From Xanthomonas vesicatoria ATCC 35937 (GTDB taxonomy: Bacteria; Pseudomonadota; Gammaproteobacteria; Xanthomonadales; Xanthomonadaceae), in assembly GCF_001908725.1 (NCBI RefSeq), contig NZ_CP018725.1:1116001-1180000 (forward strand): a DNA stretch of 64,000 bases, given 5' to 3'. The notes below the pieces were generated by a model. That model was not told where the DNA came from, searched no databases, and saw only the letters and a list, made by a program, of their open reading frames with translations. Positions 44,774-54,330 of the stretch are shown here, one piece after another. Position numbers and translations under genes: made by a program. Within the stretch, counting starts at the first letter, position 1, and each line of letters begins with the position of its first letter.

Positions 44774-45367
44774 ATGAAGACATCCTTACTCACTCTGCTC
44801 GTTGTCGTTGCAGCCGGCGTCTGCGCTCCCGCATCGGCGCAGCTGGTCGACAGCAAACGCCTGCACGCTGCGGCGACCGGGCCGACCATCGCTGCAGGAC
44901 GTAGCAGCTTCCGGCTGATTCCCGGCGCAGTGGTCAGGCTGGCCGACGACGCGCCTGCAACGACCGCCGCACGCGCAGTGCCGGCGTCGCAAACCACCAC
45001 AGACGCCCCGGTTGCACGCTTCGACCGCTACGCGATCTATCTCGATGCCGGCACGGCCGCACGCACGGGCGCCGTGGTTCCGACGGGGAAAGCCCCGCGC
45101 GTGGCCGCAGCGCTCGAAACCCGCAGCGGCCAGCTGATCTTGCTTGGCTCCTCGATCAAACTGTTCAATACCACGCCCGCCATCGCCGGTGGATTGGCCT
45201 CACGTACCGGCGGCACACTGGTCTATGCATCGGCCATCGATGGCAGCGCGATGATCGGCTACGACTCGGTGGCCACCGCACTGGACAATTGCAAACAGCT
45301 GCAAGGCAGCAAGGGCGTGGGAGCGATCGTGCCCGAGGTGATTCCGCGCGCGGTACGACCGTTATGA
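44774..45367 (+). CDS. Small secreted protein, candidate trans-acting propeptide/chaperone of protease copy 3
   Basis: 197 residues with a signal peptide cleaved near residue 22 (ASA-QL). It shares with the partner of copy 1 the early AAATG...S[YF]R[ML][LI]PG.VV segment, the central IKLFNTTP (LKLTNTTP in the other) and the C-terminal GGTLVYASAIDGSAMIGY. Sequence between these blocks is poorly conserved. The pairing one base behind the protease is the same as for copy 1. No known family; the propeptide-like role is inferred. Confidence 0.7.
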   Translation: MKTSLLTLLVVVAAGVCAPASAQLVDSKRLHAAATGPTIAAGRSSFRLIPGAVVRLADDAPATTAARAVPASQTTTDAPVARFDRYAIYLDAGTAARTGAVVPTGKAPRVAAALETRSGQLILLGSSIKLFNTTPAIAGGLASRTGGTLVYASAIDGSAMIGYDSVATALDNCKQLQGSKGVGAIVPEVIPRAVRPL

Positions 45368-45370
45368 TGC

Positions 45371-45400
45371 GGCGACAGTGATGCACGCAATGCTGTCGCC
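45371..45400 (+). terminator. Possible stem-loop after the protease cluster
   Basis: GGCGACAG and CTGTCGCC form an 8-bp stem with a 14-base loop, 4 bases after the last partner gene and before the convergent aldo/keto reductase gene. It has no T-tract, so termination is only a possibility. Confidence 0.35.
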
Positions 45401-45436
45401 ACCTGGCGGCAGCGTAGCGCGATGGCACAGCCCGCG

Positions 45437-46468
45437 TTACACCGGCAGCGGGCTGCGTTCGGTAAAATGGCCGCGCCAGTACGGGTAATACGGATACAGC
45501 GGCTCCACCGCACTCACTGCGTCCAGGCGCGTGCGCTGCTCGGCCGTGAGCGCCCAGCCCACCGCCCCCAGGTTCTGGCGCAGCTGCGATTCGTCGCGCG
45601 CGCCGATCAGCACCGTACTCACGGTAGGCCGCTGCAGCAGCCAGTTGATGGCGATCTGCGGCACGCTGCGGCCGGTTTCTTCGGCAATGGCGTCGAGTAC
45701 GTCGACGATATCGAACAGGCGTTCGTCACTGATCGCCGGGCCGGCTGCGGCGGTGACGTGCAGGCGGCTGTTGTCCGGCAGCGGTTGGCCGCGACGTAGC
45801 TTGCCGGTCAGCCGGCCCCAGCCGAGCGGGCTCCACACCACCGCACCCACGCCCTGGTCGATGCCCAGCGGCACCAGCTCCCATTCGTAGTCGCGCCCGG
45901 CCAGCGAGTAATAGGTCTGGTTGGCAACAAAGCGGCTCCAGCCCTGCGCGTCGGCCACGGCCAGCGATTTCATCAGCTGCCAACCGGCGTAATTGGAGGC
46001 GCCCAGATACCGCACCTTGCCGGCGCGCACCAACCCATCGAGCGTGGACAGGGTTTCCTCCACCGGCGTCATTGCATCGAATGCATGCAGTTGCAGCAGG
46101 TCGATATAGTCGGTGCGCAAACGGCGCAGCGAGGCATCCACAGCGCGCAGCAAGCGCAAGCGCGAGGCGCCGGCATCGTTGGGCCCCTCGCCCAGGCGCA
46201 GACCGGTCTTGGTCGACAGGATCACCTGATCGCGGCGGCCCTGCAGCGCCTGGCCAAGAATCTCTTCGGAGGCGCCGTCGGAATACACATCGGCGGTGTC
46301 GAACAGGTTCAGGCCCGAATCCAGGCACAAATCGATCATGCGCTGCGCCTGCGCCGCGTCGGTATCGCCCCAGGCGGAAAACAACGGCCCCTTGCCGCCA
46401 AACGTGCCGGCGCCCAAGCCGAGTACCGGTACCTGAAGGCCGGAACGGCCGAGAAAACGTGTGTCCAT
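45437..46468 (-). CDS. Aldo/keto reductase
   Basis: 343 residues from ATG 46468, preceded by AAGGAG. TIM-barrel AKR with the catalytic Asp and Tyr in LFDTADVYS, Lys in STKTGL, His in LLQLHAFD, and the NADPH-binding end ...VSTVLIGARDESQL. Substrate unknown; this subgroup reduces aldehydes and quinone-like compounds with NADPH. It is 151 bases downstream of an MFS exporter gene on the same strand. Confidence 0.9.
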   Translation of the reverse strand: MDTRFLGRSGLQVPVLGLGAGTFGGKGPLFSAWGDTDAAQAQRMIDLCLDSGLNLFDTADVYSDGASEEILGQALQGRRDQVILSTKTGLRLGEGPNDAGASRLRLLRAVDASLRRLRTDYIDLLQLHAFDAMTPVEETLSTLDGLVRAGKVRYLGASNYAGWQLMKSLAVADAQGWSRFVANQTYYSLAGRDYEWELVPLGIDQGVGAVVWSPLGWGRLTGKLRRGQPLPDNSRLHVTAAAGPAISDERLFDIVDVLDAIAEETGRSVPQIAINWLLQRPTVSTVLIGARDESQLRQNLGAVGWALTAEQRTRLDAVSAVEPLYPYYPYWRGHFTERSPLPV

Positions 46469-46619
46469 CGCGATGCTCCTTGAAACCGAAAGAAAGTCCA
46501 CGCAGTGCCGGTGGATCCAGCAACATGCGGCGCCAGGCGCGACGCGCTCTGCCGAGCACAGGCGCCGATCGCGCACGCCTGCGGTTGCGCGGTCTGCGCG
46601 CTACGCCTGAAGAATCGAA

Positions 46620-47825
46620 TCAACCCATCTGCGCGCATGCGTCCGGCGCCGCAGCGTGGCGGCGTTGCAGGTGCACGCTCCACAATGCGATACCCAGGCC
46701 GATGGCGCTCAACAGCGCGGCAACCCACGGGGTGGCGACCAGGCCGGCGTGCGTGGCGATCGCCACGCCGCCCAGCCAGGCGCCCAGGGCATTGCCCAGA
46801 TTGAATGCGGCGATATTGAGACTGGAGGCCAGGTTCTGGCCGGCGCCGCGTGCATATTCGAGCACACGCAATTGCAGCGGCGCCACGGTGGCGAAGGCGG
46901 CCACGCCCAACAGTCCGACAACCACCACCATCGCGGTCTTGTTGTGCAGGGCCAGGCCCATCGCCGCCAGCACCACCACCAGCGCGGCCAGTGTGCCCAG
47001 CAAGGCGGCAGTGGCGCGCCGGTCCGCCAGCCGTCCGCCCGGCAAATTGCCCACAATCATGCCCATGCCAAACACCAGCAGCACCGGCGACACCGCTGCC
47101 TGGGCGAACCCGGTCACCTGCACCAGCAGCGGCTGGATATAGGTAAATACGGCGAACACGCCGGCGTACCCCAGCACTGTTATCGCCAGCGCCAGCACCA
47201 CCTGCCCGCGCCGCAACACAGCCATTTCCTGTCGCCATGACACCGGCGCGGCTGCACCTGCGGCGGCCGGCACCCACAGTGCCACCGCGGCCGTGGCCAG
47301 CACCCCAATCATCGTTACCGCCCAGAAGGTGGCCCGCCAGCCCAGTTGCAGGCCGAGCCATGCACCGGCCGGCACGCCCAGCAGCGTGGCCACGGTGAGG
47401 CCGGCAAACATCAACGAGATGGCCGAGGCGCGCCGCTCGGGCGGCACAAGGGAGGTGGCCACCACCGCGCCGACGCCGAAGAACGTGCCATGCGCCAGCG
47501 AGGTGAGCACCCGCGCCACCATCAGGCTGGCATAGTCGGGCGCCAGGGCGCAGGCGAGATTGCCCAGCGTGAACACGACCATCAGGCTCACCAGCACGGC
47601 CTTGCGCGGCCAGCGGGCGCTGAGCAACGTGAGCACCGGCGCGCCGATGCTCACGCCTAGCGCATAGCCGCTGATCAGCAGGCCAGCCGCGGTGAGCGAG
47701 ACGCCCAGGTCGGTGGCGACCTGCTGCAACAGGCCCATGATGACGAATTCGGTGGTTCCGATGCCGAAGGCACCGATGGTCAGCGCCAGCAGGGCCGGCG
47801 GTAGACGGGACGCAGGAGAGGACAT
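46620..47825 (-). CDS. MFS transporter, drug/sugar-efflux type
   Basis: About 401 residues from ATG 47825; an in-frame ATG at 47852 would add nine. Twelve hydrophobic helices, with IGTTEFVIMGLL in helix 1 (a hallmark of the AraJ/NepI/YdhP group of efflux permeases) and the loop 2-3 motif SARWPRKAVL. It should pump sugars, nucleosides or drugs outward using the proton gradient. It is divergent from a LysR gene, 99 bases apart, a common regulator-target layout. Confidence 0.88.
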   Translation of the reverse strand: MSSPASRLPPALLALTIGAFGIGTTEFVIMGLLQQVATDLGVSLTAAGLLISGYALGVSIGAPVLTLLSARWPRKAVLVSLMVVFTLGNLACALAPDYASLMVARVLTSLAHGTFFGVGAVVATSLVPPERRASAISLMFAGLTVATLLGVPAGAWLGLQLGWRATFWAVTMIGVLATAAVALWVPAAAGAAAPVSWRQEMAVLRRGQVVLALAITVLGYAGVFAVFTYIQPLLVQVTGFAQAAVSPVLLVFGMGMIVGNLPGGRLADRRATAALLGTLAALVVVLAAMGLALHNKTAMVVVVGLLGVAAFATVAPLQLRVLEYARGAGQNLASSLNIAAFNLGNALGAWLGGVAIATHAGLVATPWVAALLSAIGLGIALWSVHLQRRHAAAPDACAQMG

Positions 47826-47898
47826 GACAGGAACCTGGGAAGGACTGCGCACAGCCTGCGCCGCACAATCCTCTTCAAGAAGCCTTGTTATGCTGATT

Positions 47899-47916
47899 CA
47901 CGTTCAATGCCACGTT
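47899..47916. promoter_or_regulatory. Direct repeat CACGTT-N6-CACGTT in the divergent MFS/LysR region
   Basis: Two identical hexamers spaced by six bases, just upstream of the LysR start codon. Position suggests autoregulation or control of the divergent MFS gene by the LysR protein, but LysR sites are usually T-N11-A palindromes, so the assignment is tentative. Confidence 0.3.
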
Positions 47917-47924
47917 GATAATGC

Positions 47925-48845
47925 ATGGACCGTCTCGGTGATATCGCGCTGTTCCTGCGCGTGCTGGACCTGGGCTCGATCACCGCCGCTGCCCACACCC
48001 TGGATCTGTCGGTGGCGGTGGCCAGCCAGCGTTTGAAGCGGCTGGAACGGGACCTTGGCGTGCGCCTGCTGCACCGGACCACCCGCCGCCTGCATCCCAC
48101 GCCGGAAGGACAGCAGCTGGCGGAGCGCGGCCGGGTGCTGGTGGACGACCTGGAGGCGCTGGCCGACGACCTGCGCGAAAGTGCCCAGGATGTCGGCGGT
48201 ACCTTGCGCGTGACCCTGTCGGCGTCGTTCGGGCGTCAGTACATCTCCCCGCTGCTGCCGGCGTTCCAGGCCCGCCACCGCCGCCTGCGCATCAGCGCGC
48301 ATCTGAGCGACGACGTGGTGGATCTGGTCCAGCAGGGGTTCGACCTGGCTATTCGCATCGGCGCGCTGGACGACTCTGGCCTGGTGGCCAGACGCATCGC
48401 CGACAACCGACGCACGCTGGCCGCCTCGCCGGCGTATCTGCAACGGCACGGCACACCGCGTACTCCGCAAGAATTGATGCAGCATGCCGGCGTGCTGCTG
48501 ATGGGCCGCGATGGCCGCCAGGACCTATGGACACTTCAGACACCGGATGGCGGCCAGGTGCGGGTGCGCATGCAAAGCCGCTTCGAGAGCAACTTCGGCG
48601 AACTGGTACGCGATGCGGTGCTCGCCGGGCAAGGGATCGGGATGCATTCGTACTGGCACATCGCCGACGAACTACGCGCCGGCCGACTGGTCGAAGTGAT
48701 GACGGACCACCCGCCTCCCGCCTCCAACATCAGCGCCGTCATGCCCGCACGCCAGCTGCAGCCGCCACGGGTACGTGCGTTCGTCGACTTCCTTCTCGAA
48801 CATTTCGGCCAGACGCCGCCATGGGACGCTGTTTCTGGCACATGA
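47925..48845 (+). CDS. LysR-family transcriptional regulator
   Basis: 306 residues. N-terminal winged helix-turn-helix (about 1-60: SITAAAHTLDLSVAVASQ) and a periplasmic-binding-protein-like effector domain (about 90-295). Shares a 99-bp divergent promoter region with the MFS exporter gene, which is its most likely target. Effector unknown. Confidence 0.9.
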   Translation: MDRLGDIALFLRVLDLGSITAAAHTLDLSVAVASQRLKRLERDLGVRLLHRTTRRLHPTPEGQQLAERGRVLVDDLEALADDLRESAQDVGGTLRVTLSASFGRQYISPLLPAFQARHRRLRISAHLSDDVVDLVQQGFDLAIRIGALDDSGLVARRIADNRRTLAASPAYLQRHGTPRTPQELMQHAGVLLMGRDGRQDLWTLQTPDGGQVRVRMQSRFESNFGELVRDAVLAGQGIGMHSYWHIADELRAGRLVEVMTDHPPPASNISAVMPARQLQPPRVRAFVDFLLEHFGQTPPWDAVSGT

Positions 48846-48976
48846 GCGCCTGCGTACGGCCTGATAGAGGATCGTTCGCGTAGAGAGCGCATGCGACCGC
48901 TTACGTGTGGCACTCCACGCCCAGGCCATCGCGTGCTCGACCCGGCCGGGATGCCGAGGGCGCGGTAACGAACCTC

Positions 48977-49180
48977 TTACTTCCCGCTGCGCTGCAGGCG
49001 TTTGCCAAGCGCGCGTCGCTGGGCATCGCTGAGCAGATGTCCGTGCGTGCCCAGCAGGCCGATGATCTGCTGATGCGCCAGCTGCGTGCGCCTGGCAAGC
49101 TCGGCGGTCGCCGCCTCTTCGATCGCCTTCCAATCGGCAGGGGTGGAGGGCGCAGCTAGGGGTCGGGGTTTCGCAGGCAT
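48977..49180 (-). CDS. Small hypothetical protein
   Basis: 67 residues from ATG 49180. Hydrophilic, mostly helical (WKAIEEAATAELARRTQLAH and DAQRRALGKRLQ). No family recognised, weak ribosome binding site. Kept because the composition is protein-like and no other gene occupies the place, but it could be spurious. Confidence 0.4.
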   Translation of the reverse strand: MPAKPRPLAAPSTPADWKAIEEAATAELARRTQLAHQQIIGLLGTHGHLLSDAQRRALGKRLQRSGK

Positions 49181-49389
49181 GACGATCGGGACACCGGAGA
49201 CAGGTCGCAAGAATACGGAATGTGCGTGAGTGATCGATCAGCGACATTGCCTTGGTGGCTACGGCCTCACCGCCACGCGCAAGCGCCCGCGGCGTTGTCG
49301 CGTCCGCCACTGATGGGCGCAACACCGCGTCCCTTGTAGGATCGCGGGACCGCGGCTGTGCCGCACAGCGCCGCGCACGAGCGTCCCGC

Positions 49390-50301
49390 ATGTCCTCTGC
49401 CACTGCCGACCTGACCGACATCCTGCTGCGCCATGCGCCGGCCGATGGCATGCACGCCACGCCGATCGCCGGCTTGCACGTGATGCGCAGCGCCGTCGCC
49501 ACCGACTCCATCCCCACCGTGTATACACCGATGCTGTGCCTGGTAGCGCAAGGCCGCAAGCGCGCGATGCTGGGAGCGCAGGCCTATCACTACCATCCGG
49601 AGATGTATCTGGTGGCATCGGTGGACCTGCCCATCGTCGGCTCGGTGATCGAGGCCAGCGCCGCGCACCCGTACCTGTGCTTCTGCCTGGACCTGGACAC
49701 CGCGGTGCTCAGCGAGCTGTCGATCCACCATGCGGAACTTGCCGAACCGCAGCGCGACACCGCAAGCGCTGGCCTGTTGCTCAACCGCAGCACGCCGCAG
49801 CTGTACGACACCGCGGTGCGGCTGGCAGGCCTGCTCGACCGACCGCAGGAGATCGCCGCGCTGGCCCCGCTGGTCACGCGCGAATTGCTCTATCGCCTGA
49901 TGGCCGACCCCACCAATGCGGTGGTGCGCCAGATGGCGGTCGCCGACAGCCGCCTCAACCAGATCTCCAAGGCCGTCGTGTGGCTGCGCGAGCACTACAC
50001 GCAGCGTTTCAGCATCGAGCAGATCGCGGATCTGTCGGCGATGAGCCGCTCCACCTTCCATGCGCACTTCAAGGCGGTGACCTCAATGACGCCACTTGAA
50101 TACCGCTCGCATCTGCGCGTGCACGAGGCGCGCCGGTTGATGGTGGCCGAGGCGCTGACCGCTGCCGACGCGGGATTTCGCGTGGGCTATGAAAGCGCAT
50201 CGCAATTCAGCCGCGACTACGCACGCATCCTCGGCGAGCCGCCCGCGCGCGATGCACAACGCTTACGCGCAAGTGCGCCCGACGCCACCGAAGCGGCGTG
50301 A
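49390..50301 (+). CDS. AraC-family transcriptional regulator
   Basis: 303 residues from ATG 49390. N-terminal AraC_N (cupin-like) domain to about residue 180, then two helix-turn-helix units (FSIEQIADLSAMSRSTFHAH and ADAGFRVGYESASQFSRDYA). This subgroup resembles E. coli YqhC, which activates an aldehyde reductase. The two aldo/keto reductases in the neighbourhood are plausible targets, which is inference. Confidence 0.9.
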   Translation: MSSATADLTDILLRHAPADGMHATPIAGLHVMRSAVATDSIPTVYTPMLCLVAQGRKRAMLGAQAYHYHPEMYLVASVDLPIVGSVIEASAAHPYLCFCLDLDTAVLSELSIHHAELAEPQRDTASAGLLLNRSTPQLYDTAVRLAGLLDRPQEIAALAPLVTRELLYRLMADPTNAVVRQMAVADSRLNQISKAVVWLREHYTQRFSIEQIADLSAMSRSTFHAHFKAVTSMTPLEYRSHLRVHEARRLMVAEALTAADAGFRVGYESASQFSRDYARILGEPPARDAQRLRASAPDATEAA

Positions 50302-50445
50302 GACTGCCGGCCTGACGCCGCCGCCGCCGTCTGCACGCAGAACTTGCGCTGTGCGCCACAGCCGCCTCGCCCCTGCAGCAATACTGATGCTGTGAGTAGG
50401 TGCCGTCGCAAACGGCAGATCTACCACGGCAGCATGATTGCTTTC

Positions 50446-50937
50446 TCAATCGGCCTTGTACTGCGCCTCTGTCACCTGTTCGAGCCAGGTCACCGGCGAA
50501 CCATCCACCGACTCGGCAATGGCGATATGCGACATCGCCACCGTGGCATTTGCACCGTGCCAATGCTTGACGCCCGGCGGAATCCACACGATATCGCCGG
50601 GGCGGATCTCCTGCGCCGGCTTGCCCCACTCCTGCACCCTCCCCACACCGGCGGTGACGATGAGCGTCTGCCCCAACGGATGGGTATGCCACGCAGTGCG
50701 CGCGCCCGGCTCGAAAGTCACCGTGGCGCCGCCCACGTGTGCCGGCGCATCGGCCTGAAATGGCGCATCGATGCGCACCTTGCCGGTGAAGTAGTCGGCC
50801 GGCCCTACCGCCGACGCCGCGCCGCCGGCACGGTTTATCTTGATCGGAGCCTGCGCGTCTCCACCTTTGCCCTCGCCACCTGGCGCTGGGGACGCGGCCA
50901 TCATCGATAACGACATTGCAGTTGCGAATAAATTCAT
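50446..50937 (-). CDS. Exported cupin-domain protein
   Basis: 163 residues from ATG 50937, preceded by TAGGAG. N-terminal hydrophobic signal (MNLFATAMSLSMMAAS), then a single cupin with metal ligands in ARTAWHTHPLGQT and IPPGVKHWHGA, and a conserved Trp near VTWLEQV. Similar proteins occur next to aldo/keto reductases and carboxymuconolactone decarboxylase-type genes. Reaction unknown. Divergent from a LysR gene. Confidence 0.82.
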   Translation of the reverse strand: MNLFATAMSLSMMAASPAPGGEGKGGDAQAPIKINRAGGAASAVGPADYFTGKVRIDAPFQADAPAHVGGATVTFEPGARTAWHTHPLGQTLIVTAGVGRVQEWGKPAQEIRPGDIVWIPPGVKHWHGANATVAMSHIAIAESVDGSPVTWLEQVTEAQYKAD

Positions 50938-51271
50938 TGCGTTACTCCTAGAGCGTGGTGAACCAAAGTAGCGGTCGCTTGCCAGGCGGCGCGAAGGACG
51001 ACGCCCAGCAGATCGAGCAGACCAGCAGCTGCTGCGCTGTCGAACAGCAGCCGCATCGATCTGGCAGTCAACAGTGGGCGCGCTGCCCTGCATCCGGTCG
51101 CCTGCACTGTAGCGCGCCGATGGACGCGCACTGCCCATGCAAATCTGCATGCAGCTAGAAACGCAGCGCATCAATGCACATGCTGCGCGCCCTGCGGCGT
51201 TGAGGCCGTCACGCACTTTCGCGCATGATGCTGCCGCATGAATCGCATGCCTGGAGCGGGCACTGGCAGCA
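50938..51271. other. Divergent region between cupin and LysR genes
   Basis: 334 bases, no gene-like sequence and no clear operator. It should carry both promoters. Nothing further recognised. Confidence 0.4.
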
Positions 51272-52171
51272 ATGACTCGGGAAAACCTCAACGACCTGCA
51301 GGTCTTCGTCACCGTCGCGCGCGAAGGCAGCTTCACTCGCGCCGCCGCGCAACTGGGCGTCTCGCAATCGGCGTTGAGCCATACCGTGCGCGCACTGGAG
51401 ACGCGGTTGGGCATCCGCCTGCTGACCCGCACCACGCGCAGCGTGTCGACGACCGAAGCCGGCGCGCGCCTGTTCGCGACGGTTGCACCGCGGCTGCAGG
51501 AGATCGACGACGAGCTGTCCGCACTCACCGACTTTCGCGACAAGCCGGCCGGCACCATCCGCATCACCACCGCCGGACACGCCGCCGACGCCTACGTGTG
51601 GCCGGCGCTGTCCAAGCTGCTGCCCGACTACCCGGACCTCAAGATCGAGGTCACCGTGGATTACGGCCTGGCCGACATCGTGGCCGAGCGCTACGACATC
51701 GGCATCCGTCTGGGCGACCAGGTCGCCAAGGACATGATCGCGGTGCCGATCAGCCCTCCCCAGCGCATGGCGGTGGTCGCGGTGCCGGGCTACTTCGTGC
51801 ATCACACCATCCCCGCCGCCCCGGCCGATCTGGCGCAGCACAACTGCATCGGCCTGCGCCTGCCCACGCACGGTGGGTTGCTGGCCTGGGAGTTCGAACA
51901 ATCGGGCCGCGAGATCAAGGTGCGCGTGGATGGGCAATGGACCTTCAACAGCAGCGGTGCGATGTTGCGCGCCGCGCTGGCCGGCGCGGGCTTAGCGTAT
52001 CTGCCGGAATCCATGGTGCTGGACCACATCGCCGCCGGCCAATTGCGCCGCGTGCTGGAAGACTGGTGCGAGCCGTTCGAGGGGTACTACGCGTACTACC
52101 CCAGCCGCCGCCAGTCTTCGAGCGCACTCAAAGTGGTGATCGATGCATTGCGGCACGATCTGGCGCGTTGA
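51272..52171 (+). CDS. LysR-family transcriptional regulator
   Basis: 299 residues. Winged helix-turn-helix (EGSFTRAAAQLGVSQSALSH) and a type 2 periplasmic-binding-like domain. Divergent from the cupin gene and 251 bases before the convergent aldo/keto reductase gene; this arrangement (regulator, cupin, AKR) is often seen for oxidoreductase clusters controlled by the LysR protein. Confidence 0.9.
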   Translation: MTRENLNDLQVFVTVAREGSFTRAAAQLGVSQSALSHTVRALETRLGIRLLTRTTRSVSTTEAGARLFATVAPRLQEIDDELSALTDFRDKPAGTIRITTAGHAADAYVWPALSKLLPDYPDLKIEVTVDYGLADIVAERYDIGIRLGDQVAKDMIAVPISPPQRMAVVAVPGYFVHHTIPAAPADLAQHNCIGLRLPTHGGLLAWEFEQSGREIKVRVDGQWTFNSSGAMLRAALAGAGLAYLPESMVLDHIAAGQLRRVLEDWCEPFEGYYAYYPSRRQSSSALKVVIDALRHDLAR

Positions 52172-52212
52172 CACGCGCGTGCAGGAGCCTGCCTGCGCGC
52201 GACGAGGCCCTG

Positions 52213-52379
52213 TCGGTAACGCCCCATCGCGCGCAAAAGTGCTTCTACGATCGCCTCGGTTTGCGGCACTTTTAAAGGCGGGGATCGACGTACTTCGGCA
52301 CGCTCTGCTGCATTGACGCGCTTGTGTAGAAGCATATCTGCGCGCTACCAAGCGTTATCGGTAACGCCGCATCGCGCGC
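52213..52379. repeat. Composite direct and inverted repeat between convergent genes
   Basis: A 22-base direct repeat (TCGGTAACGCC[C/G]CATCGCGCGC) lies at 52213-52234 and 52358-52379. Between them, 52229-52248 and 52326-52345 form 20-base inverted arms with about three mismatches (cores TGCTTCTAC and GTAGAAGCA). The block can fold into a large cruciform. It fills the gap between the LysR and AKR stop codons. Could be a miniature mobile element or an intergenic repeat family. Confidence 0.6.
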
Positions 52380-52422
52380 TGCCGGTGGCAGCGTCTGTTT
52401 GCGGGCGGCTGGAGCGCGGGGA

Positions 52423-53523
<1,101 letters not shown>

Positions 53524-53649
53524 CTAACGCTTATGAACGACCCTCATCAACGCGCAGGTTTGCCGGATCGCAGACGCGAATCTGCGTACGCGAACGCCGG
53601 CAACGCGCCAACGACGCCAGTCATCCAGCGCGCCGCCCTGCCCCCGCAA

Positions 53650-54330
53650 CTAGAAACCGCTCGGCGCTTCGCGCTTGCCATCCGCCGTCACCGCCGATGG
53701 TTGTGGGCGATACGCACGCAAGAACAACGTCACCGCGCCGCTGGCATATGCATCCAGCCGTACAGATGCCGTATCCAGCGCATCGCCGCGCATCGCCGCA
53801 TTGGCCGGCCGCCCGGTGATCAACCCGAAGAAATGCACCGATGCATCCGGCAGGTTGTCGATCACCAGTGCGCCACGCTGCACCTCGCGCGCCAACAGCG
53901 CGCGCATCATGCTGTCGTAACGCTCGAAGCACAGCGTCCACATTTCCTCGCGCATCTGGCTGGGCAACAGTGGCGGGCGCACCAGGCCATACGCGGCATC
54001 ATCCAGCAGGTTGCTGGCAGACACTCGCAACACCGCATCCGCCACTGCAGCCAGGCGTTGCTCCAGCGTTCCCTGCAGTTCCAGCAGGGCGTTCCAGCGG
54101 TTGGGCGAGGCGTGCGCAAGCGCCTCCAGGGTGGTGCGGAACAGCACCTCCTTGGAAGCGAAATGCGCATAGACCGTGGCTTTGGACACCATCGCGCGCT
54201 CGGCGATGGTGTCCATGCTGGTCCTGTCGAAGCCGTGCTGTTGGAACAGCGCGCGTGCCGCCGCCAGGATGGCACCGCGTTTGTCGTGCGGCGCACGCCC
54301 GGTTGCGATGGACGGCGCGGCATCATCCAC
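53650..54330 (-). CDS. TetR-family regulator, last gene of the RND operon
   Basis: 226 residues from GTG 54330, supported by GGAG eight bases upstream. Helix-turn-helix [20 protein letters not shown] near residues 35-60; the C-terminal ligand domain is unassigned. The start lies inside the end of the outer-membrane channel gene (8-base overlap), so it is translated with the efflux genes. Self-encoded repressor feedback is the likely role. Confidence 0.88.
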   Translation of the reverse strand: MDDAAPSIATGRAPHDKRGAILAAARALFQQHGFDRTSMDTIAERAMVSKATVYAHFASKEVLFRTTLEALAHASPNRWNALLELQGTLEQRLAAVADAVLRVSASNLLDDAAYGLVRPPLLPSQMREEMWTLCFERYDSMMRALLAREVQRGALVIDNLPDASVHFFGLITGRPANAAMRGDALDTASVRLDAYASGAVTLFLRAYRPQPSAVTADGKREAPSGF

